Shown here: piece by piece, positions 25,374 through 32,577 of the stretch
Position numbering within the stretch: the first letter of the stretch is position 1
Layout of the letters: each line of letters starts with the position of its first letter
Origin: JBBDQZ01 sp040905705
GTDB lineage: Bacteria > Bacteroidota > Rhodothermia > Balneolales > Natronogracilivirgulaceae
Length of the DNA: 64,000 nucleotides
Direction of reading: 5' to 3'
Assembly (NCBI GenBank): GCA_040905705.1
Contig: JBBDQZ010000066.1
Location: 12,718 to 76,717 of the forward strand
Program-made: the position numbers and the translations under genes
Notes under the pieces: generated by a model
What the model was told of the DNA's origin: nothing
Seen by the model: only the letters and a program-made list of their open reading frames with translations
The model's database searches: none

Positions 25374-26455
25374 ATGAAGGGTTCCTTTTTGGTAGGTGCG
25401 GCAAAAGTAATTTCTGCGACCATCTCCCCAAGCTTTTCCGGTTCAGCAACGGCATTAACAGCACGAATACCAAGAGTATTCTGAATAAACTGAATGCCCA
25501 CAAGGTTATCCGTCACAGGCCCTGTTATGATCGAGATCGCACTTGTATATCTCTTTCGGAAAAAGTGGTCAGCCGACCAGCATCCCATAAAATCTTGTGC
25601 TGCAACTACATGAGCTCGTGTGAATTGCATAATCTCTTTATCCATTAGCAAACTGTCCACGCCATATGCACCGATAATTCCGTCACCGAATTCAAGTATG
25701 ATCACATCCGGATTGTAACCGTTCAGATATTTGATCAATCCTTTTGCCATGGGGAGAATATTTTTCCCGGTAGTGGAAACGAGCCCGGCCATACCGAAAT
25801 GTGCAGAGGCAATCGCACCGTTTTCTTTCATTTCTCGGGTATCCCGCATCAGCGAAGCCCCGGTAAGCTTGGCCGCAGCCACTTTATATCCTTTGGCAGA
25901 GAGCTGTCGGACAATCATGGTAGCCGCTTTCGTCTTGCCAACATGCATACAGGTACCGGTCACTGCAATCAGAGGTACACTCTCCGTAAGATTGTACTCC
26001 CAATCGATAGCATAGTCCTGGATACAGGCGTGTTTGTAAATTCCTTCTTCTTCATTTGAGTCAGGGACCATGACTGCACCAAGCACTTCCACTTTCATGG
26101 CCGGACCGTAATCCGGGTGTGGCGACTGGCAATGGCCGACGATACCACCTATATTCAAAATATGGAGAACATCGCCTTTTTTGATCGACCTTGGTATAAC
26201 ACCACTGTAGCCTCGTAGCGCCTGTCTTTCTCCAAGTGCGCCTATTACAATCTGATCTTGCCCAAACGGAATGATCTGCCCATCACTTGTTTCGATTTCA
26301 TTATAGCGATCCTTTGTATCAAGTGTCTTTACAGCAACAATATATCCCTCTTCTGCAACAATATTTGGAGCGATATTAACCTGATGGTCCAGTTTGACGG
26401 ATGCCGAACTCGAAGCAATGATATCCGCTGATATTTGTTTTAGTACCATATTCAT
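25370..26455 (-). CDS. P-loop protein (DUF1611-like/BioD-MobB-like) embedded in the arginine operon
   Basis: 361 residues in two domains. Residues 1-155 are beta-rich (SGVIPRSIKKGDVLHILNIGG, PAMKVEVLGAVMV) and unassigned. From residue 160 a SIMIBI-type P-loop domain begins: G167-TCMHV-GKT175, then AAAKLTGASLMRDTREM, PDVIILEFGDGIIGAYG and VVAAQDFMGCW, a layout like dethiobiotin synthetase, MobB and DUF1611 proteins. It lies 19 bases after argG and overlaps argC. No argA, argJ or GNAT gene is in the operon, and DUF1611 member DgcN is reported (from memory) to acetylate D-glutamate, so a glutamate N-acyltransferase role is a reasonable hypothesis, not a demonstrated one. Confidence 0.7.
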   Translation of the reverse strand: MNMVLKQISADIIASSSASVKLDHQVNIAPNIVAEEGYIVAVKTLDTKDRYNEIETSDGQIIPFGQDQIVIGALGERQALRGYSGVIPRSIKKGDVLHILNIGGIVGHCQSPHPDYGPAMKVEVLGAVMVPDSNEEEGIYKHACIQDYAIDWEYNLTESVPLIAVTGTCMHVGKTKAATMIVRQLSAKGYKVAAAKLTGASLMRDTREMKENGAIASAHFGMAGLVSTTGKNILPMAKGLIKYLNGYNPDVIILEFGDGIIGAYGVDSLLMDKEIMQFTRAHVVAAQDFMGCWSADHFFRKRYTSAISIITGPVTDNLVGIQFIQNTLGIRAVNAVAEPEKLGEMVAEITFAAPTKKEPFI

Positions 26456-26474
26456 TCAGTCAATCAACCTGCTT

Positions 26475-27668
26475 TTACTTTGTTTTGTTATAAAGTTGTG
26501 TCCGTATACTGAAAAGCTTGGAGAAAGCCCTTGCCTCGGTTCCGTCCCAGCCTTCTGTTTTCTCACCGTATTTGGCAACAGGATTATTCATAATACTATG
26601 AGGTGAGTTTGCCTTTAGCGGAAATAACGATCCGCGGCAGGCATAGAGTGTAACCTCTCCCGTAACCCGCGCCTGGGTGGAGTTAAAAAAAGTTTCGATA
26701 TCACGCATAACCGGGTCATAAAACCGCGCTTCATGAAGCAAAGTACCATAATGATCGGCAAGATTGTCTTTTATCTGGCGTTGTTCCTGGCTGAGTACCA
26801 GTTTCTCAAGCTCACGATGAGCCGTATAGAGAATTTTAGCAACCGGTGCTTCAAATCCGATACGTCCTTTTATACCAAGGATGGTATCCCCCAAATGCAT
26901 TCCCATACCTATGCCATGATAGCGACCGAATTCCCTGAGCGCTTCAAGCAGGGCGGATGCATCCATTTGATGGCCATTCACGGCAACAGGCAATCCATGA
27001 GCAAAATCTATTGTAAGCTCCTCAGGCTCATCATCCTGTTCGTGTGGTGGCTTTAAATTCGGATATGCGTGAAATGGAAGAGCCTCTTCGCTGGTCAGTG
27101 TCTCGACACCACCAACACTGACTCCCCAAATTCCTTCATTGATAGAGTAATCTGTTGTTTTTTTCGGAACTTCAATTCCTTTTTTGGCCAGATACGATGT
27201 GGCGTCTTCACGTGTAAACCCTTCATCCCGAATTGGAGTTATGATTTCAACATCCTGAAGTTTGGTGCGAAGTACCACGTCAAAGCGGACCTGATCATTG
27301 CCGGCGCCTGTGGAACCATGAGCAATGCGGTTAGTACCTTGCTCCCGGGCATATTCCAGGATCATTTCCGCCTGAATGTAACGCTCAGAGCCAACACACA
27401 AGGGATATGTGCGGTCTCGCAATACATTGCCCTTGATCAAGTAGGATAAAATGCGATCATATAACGGTGGGAATCCATCAAAACAGGCAAATTCTGCTGC
27501 ACCCAGCGAAAGTGCCCGATCCCGGATTGTTTCTTTTTGCAACCGCGTCAATCCGACGCAATCAACAATCACAGCATGTACATCCGACCGGTATTTTTCT
27601 TTCAGATAGGGAATACAAAAACTGGTATCCAGTCCCCCACTATACGCAAGTACAATTGGATCATTCAT
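26475..27668 (-). CDS. argG: Argininosuccinate synthase
   Basis: 397 residues. The PP-loop SGGLDTS is at residues 10-16. Further marks: IAHGSTGAGNDQVRFD, DYSINEGIWGVSVGGVETLT and GIGMGMHLGDTILGIKGRIGFEAP, all in family order. It condenses citrulline and aspartate using ATP. It is the first structural gene of the operon; the attenuator (27760-27917) lies 92 bases upstream, so it and the downstream genes should be derepressed when charged tRNA-Arg is scarce. Confidence 0.97.
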   Translation of the reverse strand: MNDPIVLAYSGGLDTSFCIPYLKEKYRSDVHAVIVDCVGLTRLQKETIRDRALSLGAAEFACFDGFPPLYDRILSYLIKGNVLRDRTYPLCVGSERYIQAEMILEYAREQGTNRIAHGSTGAGNDQVRFDVVLRTKLQDVEIITPIRDEGFTREDATSYLAKKGIEVPKKTTDYSINEGIWGVSVGGVETLTSEEALPFHAYPNLKPPHEQDDEPEELTIDFAHGLPVAVNGHQMDASALLEALREFGRYHGIGMGMHLGDTILGIKGRIGFEAPVAKILYTAHRELEKLVLSQEQRQIKDNLADHYGTLLHEARFYDPVMRDIETFFNSTQARVTGEVTLYACRGSLFPLKANSPHSIMNNPVAKYGEKTEGWDGTEARAFSKLFSIRTQLYNKTK

Positions 27669-27759
27669 AATATGATAATAGAATTAGGGGTTTAATTTCC
27701 GCATTTCAGATATATTAACCGGTTATTCTCAATTTTAAAAAGCCGTGAAAAAAACAGAT

Positions 27760-27796
27760 AAAAAAAAAGCAGAACCCGTGAAGATTCTGCCTTTTT
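27760..27796 (-). terminator. Intrinsic terminator of the arginine attenuator
   Basis: On the minus strand GCAGAA (27790-27785), a 10-base loop, TTCTGC (27774-27769) and nine T (27768-27760) form a textbook terminator; flanking A/T pairs lengthen the stem beyond one mismatch. It lies 25 bases after the leader-peptide stop and upstream of argG, not at a gene end, so it must act on transcripts heading into the operon. Its 5' arm is the same segment that pairs in the antiterminator. Confidence 0.85.
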
Positions 27797-27838
27797 AAAA
27801 TAAACGATAAAATACTGGTTTTCAGACACAATCTTCAC
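27778..27838 (-). promoter_or_regulatory. Antiterminator helix of the arginine attenuator
   Basis: The end of the leader-peptide gene, GTGAAGATTGTGTCT (27838-27824), is complementary to AGGCAGAATCTTCAC (27792-27778): 14 pairs out of 15, one of them G-U, with a single G-G mismatch. The second strand contains the whole 5' arm of the terminator, so the two structures exclude each other. A ribosome that reaches the stop codon (27824-27822) covers the first strand and lets the terminator form. A ribosome stalled at the Arg run 17-55 bases upstream leaves it free. Confidence 0.82.
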
Positions 27839-27917
27839 ATAAACCAACCCACAGGCGGAGACGAAAACGTCGGCGACGGTTGCTAATACGTATATTGATT
27901 GTGTGCTGATTGATCAT
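27822..27917 (-). CDS. Arginine-rich leader peptide of the arg operon
   Basis: 31 codons from ATG 27917 to TGA 27824-27822. Residues 10, 14, 15, 16, 17, 19 and 21 are arginine, seven in twelve codons, using CGT, CGC and CGA. The tail is LWVGLCEDCV. No strong Shine-Dalgarno site precedes the ATG, which is common in this phylum. Its coding end is one strand of the antiterminator. Together with the terminator this is the classical arrangement of amino-acid-specific attenuation, with arginine as the sensed residue and arginine synthesis downstream. It is too short for usual gene calling. Confidence 0.85.
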   Translation of the reverse strand: MINQHTINIRISNRRRRFRLRLWVGLCEDCV

Positions 27918-27925
27918 AATGAAAC

Positions 27926-27956
27926 CAAAGAACCGAATATTTTTGTTTAAAGTCAA
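27926..27956 (-). promoter_or_regulatory. Possible promoter of the arginine operon
   Basis: Minus-strand TTGACT (27956-27951) is followed about 20 bases after its TTG by GTTCTTTG (27933-27926), a degenerate form of the TAnnTTTG box. If used, transcription would begin very close to the leader-peptide ATG. Weak call; a promoter further upstream in 27960-28060 is possible. Confidence 0.25.
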
Positions 27957-28071
27957 CGCCTAATCCTGATTCTTGTATCTATTTACTATATCAAAAAGGC
28001 TCTGCTAAATATAAACCCTGTAAATTTATCTTCATCATCATTTTAATCTACACTGTTACTCTATAACCTGA

Positions 28072-28617
28072 ATGATCATGATCTACGAGTTTTTAAATTC
28101 CAAACCTGAAATTGACGAATCCTGCTTTATCGCACCCAGTGCCGATGTTATCGGTAATGTAACCCTTGGTAAAGAGTCCAGCATATGGTTTAACACTACC
28201 ATAAGAGGCGATGTGAATTATATTCAAATCGGAGAACGGTCCAATATTCAAGATAATTCCTGCGTACATGTCACAAACCGGATCGCCCCGACGATCATAG
28301 GAGATCAGGTAACGGTCGGGCATGGGGCCATTATTCACGGATGTACTATTCATGAACGTGTGCTGATTGGTATGCAGTCGGTCATACTTGATCATGCCGT
28401 CATCGAAACAGATTGTATGATTGCTGCGGGGAGTCTGGTCCCGCCGGGTAAAACCATGCCCTCCGGATATCTTTGTATGGGCGCTCCGGCCAAACCGGTC
28501 CGTAAACTGACCAGTGAAGAAATCGAGTCGTTGGTTAAATATTCGGATAACTACGTAACCTACATCCGGGCATATCAACAAAAAGACACTTATAAAACCA
28601 ATCCTTTTTATAAATAA
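28072..28617 (+). CDS. Gamma-carbonic-anhydrase-fold protein (left-handed beta-helix, YrdA type)
   Basis: 181 residues; start at 28072 or 28078. Hexapeptide repeats run through residues 18-140 (APSADVIGNVTLGKESSIWFNTTIRGDVN, IQIGERSNIQDNSCVHV, TVGHGAIIHGCTIHERVLIGMQSVILDHAVI). Metal-ligand histidines occur in CVHV, VGHGAIIHGC. These proteins bind zinc or iron and may act as carbonic anhydrase or in acyl-CoA-linked metabolism. It is divergent from the arginine operon (154-base gap to the leader ATG). Confidence 0.9.
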   Translation: MIMIYEFLNSKPEIDESCFIAPSADVIGNVTLGKESSIWFNTTIRGDVNYIQIGERSNIQDNSCVHVTNRIAPTIIGDQVTVGHGAIIHGCTIHERVLIGMQSVILDHAVIETDCMIAAGSLVPPGKTMPSGYLCMGAPAKPVRKLTSEEIESLVKYSDNYVTYIRAYQQKDTYKTNPFYK

Positions 28618-28833
28618 ATGAACCAGCATTTCTTCGTTTTGTATCTGTTCTTCCGGACAATCACCATCGGCCATCAATGTGATTCTGAAGGCATACGTCA
28701 ATATGCAATCTTTTGTATATTGAAAAATATATTGATCATTTTAGATCATTCATTGAAATGATCGGTTATATGAGCCAATGCAATAATTATTGCATGGCCA
28801 AACCCATGTACCGCCTCAACAATCCTTAACGTT

Positions 28834-29748
28834 TTGTCTTCGTTTTTTTCCAAACATTTAAGCAAGATCATTATCTATGCATCCCTGATCTTTCTGTTAG
28901 CAGGCCTGTACTACGCTGACTATCTGATCAGGCCAACCGTCTTCTCCTATCCCTATTTGTTTTATTCGGTGTTTTTCCTTTGGGTCGGTTTTCTTCTATA
29001 CAGCATATGCTGGGGCAAAGTTTTGGGATCTGAATATCACAATATCCGTAACCGCACCATTATGGCCAGTGCCGGCCTTTCGATATTTGGAAAATACATT
29101 CCGGGGAGACTCTGGGTACTGCTTGGCCGCTCGGCTTATGTTGAAAAACACAGCGAGCATAACCTTGGCTCCCTTTCACTTCTTTCCTTCAAAGAGCAGA
29201 TTATCAGCATCTGGGTCGGATTTTTTCTAGGGTTGATCGGCTACAATCTCGCCGGAAATTTCTCCTATGGCGGGGTAACAGGTATGCTGGTCTGGTTGGG
29301 GATCACCCCGTTTATCTTCAGCTCACTGCTGCCGAATATCGTCAATAACGTGATGAAAAGAGTGATGAAGCGGGAAGTCAATATTTCACCGCTCGACTGG
29401 CACATGATCCGGCGGGTGGTACCCTACAGCTTATTGAACTGGGGAATCTGGGGAATCGGATTTTATTTTTTAGTGCAGGCGCTGGTATCTCAGGATGTTC
29501 CTCTATTGACCGGTTTGTGCTTCCCGCTGGCCGCTAACATCGGGGTACTCGCTTTTTTTGCACCCGGAGGAATAGGTGTCCGGGAAACCATGATCGTCAT
29601 ATACCTCAATCAGCTCGGACTTAGTGTTGCCGAAGCCACCACCATTGCAATAGCCTCACGACTCTGGTTCCTCCTCGGGGAAGTCTTCCTGTTCGCTGTT
29701 GGTAACGCCGCACATATCGCACGCTCTTTCTGGCGTCCCATTAACTAA
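28834..29748 (+). CDS. Lysylphosphatidylglycerol-synthase-type / flippase-like membrane protein
   Basis: 304 residues, seven or eight membrane helices. Marks of the LPG_synthase_TM/UPF0104 family: GKYIPGRLWVLLGR near residue 90 and FFAPGGIGVRETM near residue 245. The frame has no ATG in its first 76 codons and is closed upstream, so the TTG at 28834 is taken as the start. Such proteins move or modify lipid-linked molecules in the inner membrane. No catalytic aminoacyl domain is attached, so this is the bare membrane module. Confidence 0.8.
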   Translation: MSSFFSKHLSKIIIYASLIFLLAGLYYADYLIRPTVFSYPYLFYSVFFLWVGFLLYSICWGKVLGSEYHNIRNRTIMASAGLSIFGKYIPGRLWVLLGRSAYVEKHSEHNLGSLSLLSFKEQIISIWVGFFLGLIGYNLAGNFSYGGVTGMLVWLGITPFIFSSLLPNIVNNVMKRVMKREVNISPLDWHMIRRVVPYSLLNWGIWGIGFYFLVQALVSQDVPLLTGLCFPLAANIGVLAFFAPGGIGVRETMIVIYLNQLGLSVAEATTIAIASRLWFLLGEVFLFAVGNAAHIARSFWRPIN

Positions 29749-29796
29749 CAAATGAAAGTGTTTATTATCCGATGCGGTTCGTCTACAAATCCCTGT

Positions 29797-30306
29797 TTAG
29801 TTTGAATTATAGAAGATATCCCGGTGCGTGGTAAAACCGGCACTTACCGTGACCGTATAAGGAAACTGGGCCGGCGAAAAAATCCTGGACTCTTCAGAGC
29901 TGTCCGCCTGAACCTGCGTTGCGGAAAATTCATCCAGATATATTTCAGCATTCAATGGAGTATCCATAGCCGGAACTTCGATAATATAATTACCGGAATC
30001 ATCCACTGTAGTTGCATAAGACAATTTTTGATAATTCACACCTGGCTGTGGACTTGCAACGAAGTCTTCGGAGTCCATCAGAACCTTGATATTGGTGCCA
30101 GCCGGTGGCCGCTCAAAATTCATTTCCACCACACCGGTTGTATCGTTGGTTAAATCGAGATTTGCATATACAGTACCTCGAATCGTTGCCACTTTATCCT
30201 CATTAATGACATTGATAGGATCCGGATTTGTGATATTTTCGCAGGCCGATATCACAGCCATAACAGCTGCCAAAGAGAGTATCAAAAAGACGTGTAAAGT
30301 TTTCAT
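29797..30306 (-). CDS. Predicted lipoprotein of unknown function
   Basis: 169 residues. The signal sequence ends AVISAC with lipid Cys22. The mature part has an ATIRGTVYANLDLTNDTTG start, like a single transthyretin-like/carboxypeptidase-regulatory beta-sandwich. It is rich in Asp, Asn and Thr, and ends TTHRDIFYN. It is 41 bases downstream of the barrel protein gene (30348-31196) and probably in one unit with it. I do not recognise a specific family. Confidence 0.75.
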   Translation of the reverse strand: MKTLHVFLILSLAAVMAVISACENITNPDPINVINEDKVATIRGTVYANLDLTNDTTGVVEMNFERPPAGTNIKVLMDSEDFVASPQPGVNYQKLSYATTVDDSGNYIIEVPAMDTPLNAEIYLDEFSATQVQADSSEESRIFSPAQFPYTVTVSAGFTTHRDIFYNSN

Positions 30307-30347
30307 AGTACGTTGATTTGCTTAATGGTGATAAAAAGTTGGTTGGG

Positions 30348-31196
30348 TTAGAAATGGAACATCAGGTTGATGGAGCCCCCATAGTTTCCGGTACTCAGAG
30401 TCATACTGTTTCCCCCTTCGGAAATAGATTTCCGGGTTTGAACAGTCCCGGAAACGGTGTCCCAATACTCAAAAGTTGATTGTTGACGATATACTTTGTT
30501 AAAACTAAAGCCGAGCATGAATTCTGCTCCTATAGATATTTTTGGAGCAAAGAAATATTCCACACCGATAAACCCGTCAAGTCCGGCACCCAGTTGCTTG
30601 TTTGTTTTCCGTTCAACAATACGTTCAAATCGTCCATTATTTACCATGCCAAATGTTGAGCTGGGAGACTGATTGCTCTCCGTGATGGGATTACCATAGT
30701 CATATTCAGTAGTACTATTTTGGTACATGAAACTTGCTTCACCACCGAACACGCCAACAACTTTTCCCTCTCCCCGACGAAACTCCAGTCCTGAACCAAC
30801 TTGAACATTCGAGAAAGAGTTGACCCACTCATCCGTCACTTCAACATCCGGATCAGGAATTTGCTGATTATCAAGCATCACCCGGTTTCGACTAGTGACT
30901 CTGCTTTGTCCTAATCTAAGTCTGGTTCTCAAAGCCATGTCGTTTGTTAGAAAATACTTCCCTAAAACTTGCTGAGACGCTCTGGGAAAGTCAGCACTTA
31001 CCGAATTATTCGTTGAGCCATTGAATATATTACCGAGATACTCCAGAAACGGTACGGCGTCAAAACCCAGACCAATATTTCCGGCCTCTGGTAACACAAC
31101 AGGCTGATTTTCATCAGCTCCACCGGACACTTGCGCATAAGCACTGTTTATAATCAGTAAATGCGCAAATACTATAATTAATAATTGTTTGTTCAT
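30348..31196 (-). CDS. Outer-membrane beta-barrel protein
   Basis: 282 residues. A signal peptide covers residues 1-21 (LLIIVFAHLLIINSAYAQ). The mature chain alternates hydrophobic and polar residues through strands such as MALRTRLRLGQSRVTSRNRV, VGVFGGEASFMYQ, GFIGVEYFFAPKISIGAEFMLGFSF and ends MFHF, a C-terminal aromatic as in barrel proteins. Function unknown. Likely expressed with the lipoprotein downstream. Confidence 0.78.
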   Translation of the reverse strand: MNKQLLIIVFAHLLIINSAYAQVSGGADENQPVVLPEAGNIGLGFDAVPFLEYLGNIFNGSTNNSVSADFPRASQQVLGKYFLTNDMALRTRLRLGQSRVTSRNRVMLDNQQIPDPDVEVTDEWVNSFSNVQVGSGLEFRRGEGKVVGVFGGEASFMYQNSTTEYDYGNPITESNQSPSSTFGMVNNGRFERIVERKTNKQLGAGLDGFIGVEYFFAPKISIGAEFMLGFSFNKVYRQQSTFEYWDTVSGTVQTRKSISEGGNSMTLSTGNYGGSINLMFHF

Positions 31197-31407
31197 AAGT
31201 AGTCATTTTTGTGAATACATGGGTTGTGACAATAATATTACTTTTTTTTAATAAATGTTAGTTTTTTTTAATAAATACTTTTCACCGGATATTCTTCCTT
31301 ATGGATTGCCGTTTCTTAAATACCCGTGTTTGCTTGTACTTTGCATAGAAGAGGTGTTTGTTCATTCTTCAGAAGAATGCGGATTTTTCAGAACATCGGA
31401 CTTGCCT

Positions 31408-32577
31408 CTACAAAATCCTGACAGTGATTGCATCGACCAGTGCAAAACCTTTTTTTGTAAGTCTAATCGGATTTTCCGGATACATCAGGCCTTCATCCCG
31501 AAAAATGCTCAACTGCTTTTTCTGATCTTCATTGAATGTATAGTTATATTTTGCCTTCAATTCTTCCTCCGAAATACCCTCAACACATCTCAGTCCCATC
31601 ATAATGCGTTCTTCTGCCAGCGTTTTCAACGATAAGGTTTCTTCAACAGGTTTGGCATCTGTAATTTTTGGATTGGAAATGCCAGGATAATGTAGCGTAT
31701 GCTTCGGTTTCCGGTATATATGCAGATCGGGAGGGTTGTGCCATCGTCTCGCAGAGGTTTCACCGGGTTTCCAGTAAAAAGAATGGGCAGCAGGACCCAG
31801 CCCAAGATAGTTTTCATGACGCCAATAAGCAGAGTTGTGAACAGCTTCGTGCCCCGGTATAGCATAATTGCTGACTTCATACTGTCTTAACCCATTTGAA
31901 AACAATGCATTGCGAATAAAGCGTGACTGTTTGACTATATCATCATCGCAAGCGGGTTGAAGCCGTCCCAACTCATATTGTTTTCCAAGCCTTGTTTTAG
32001 GTTCTATGGTTAATGAATAAGCTGAAACATGAGGTGGGCTGTATGAAAGGAGACAGTGAAGATCATCCCGGAGCTGTTCTTCGGTTTGACCCGGACTGCC
32101 ATAAATAAGATCTACGCTGAATGACTTCAAACCGGAATCCGCCAGAAGCTCCAATGCCTGATGAGCCTGCCGGACAGTGTGTGCACGATGCATGAATTTC
32201 AGCAATTCCGGCTGAAATGACTGAATCCCCATACTTAAGCGCGTGACTCCCAATTGTTTCACACTGGTCAACCAGTTTTTGGTCAGATCTTCGGGGTTGA
32301 CTTCCACAGTGAACTCTTTCAACCAATCTAAATCGAATCGCCAATGTATGACTTCAACCAGCCGTTTTATCTGGTCAGACGATAATCGTGATGGTGTGCC
32401 TCCCCCAATATATATGGTTTCCAATGGTTCAGACAGAACGGGGGATTGAGTTGAAGCTACCTCCTCTAAAAGCGCCTCTAAAAATGTCGGAATGAGCTCA
32501 TCCTTTGTAACAAAATAGAAATTACAATAGGAACAAGCCTGCTTGCAAAATGGAATGTGTATATAAATTCCGCTCAC
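31408..32577 (-). CDS. hemW: Radical SAM heme chaperone HemW
   Basis: 389 residues. The cluster motif is C11-KQA-C15-SY-C18, preceded by GIYIHIPF. VYIGGGTPS-type segment IYIGGGTPSRL, MGIQSFQPELLKFMHRAHT, DLIYGSPGQTEEQL and HNSAYWRHENYLGLGPAAHSF are HemW hallmarks; HemW binds and inserts heme and is distinct from HemN. It starts with GTG that shares the last base of the upstream T9SS protease stop codon, so its translation is coupled to that gene, an odd pairing. Confidence 0.94.
   Translation of the reverse strand: MSGIYIHIPFCKQACSYCNFYFVTKDELIPTFLEALLEEVASTQSPVLSEPLETIYIGGGTPSRLSSDQIKRLVEVIHWRFDLDWLKEFTVEVNPEDLTKNWLTSVKQLGVTRLSMGIQSFQPELLKFMHRAHTVRQAHQALELLADSGLKSFSVDLIYGSPGQTEEQLRDDLHCLLSYSPPHVSAYSLTIEPKTRLGKQYELGRLQPACDDDIVKQSRFIRNALFSNGLRQYEVSNYAIPGHEAVHNSAYWRHENYLGLGPAAHSFYWKPGETSARRWHNPPDLHIYRKPKHTLHYPGISNPKITDAKPVEETLSLKTLAEERIMMGLRCVEGISEEELKAKYNYTFNEDQKKQLSIFRDEGLMYPENPIRLTKKGFALVDAITVRIL

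Noticed and set aside
27921..28020. A second short leader ORF upstream of the Arg-rich peptide
   Set aside because: No start codon followed by a coherent ORF; the region is probably promoter.
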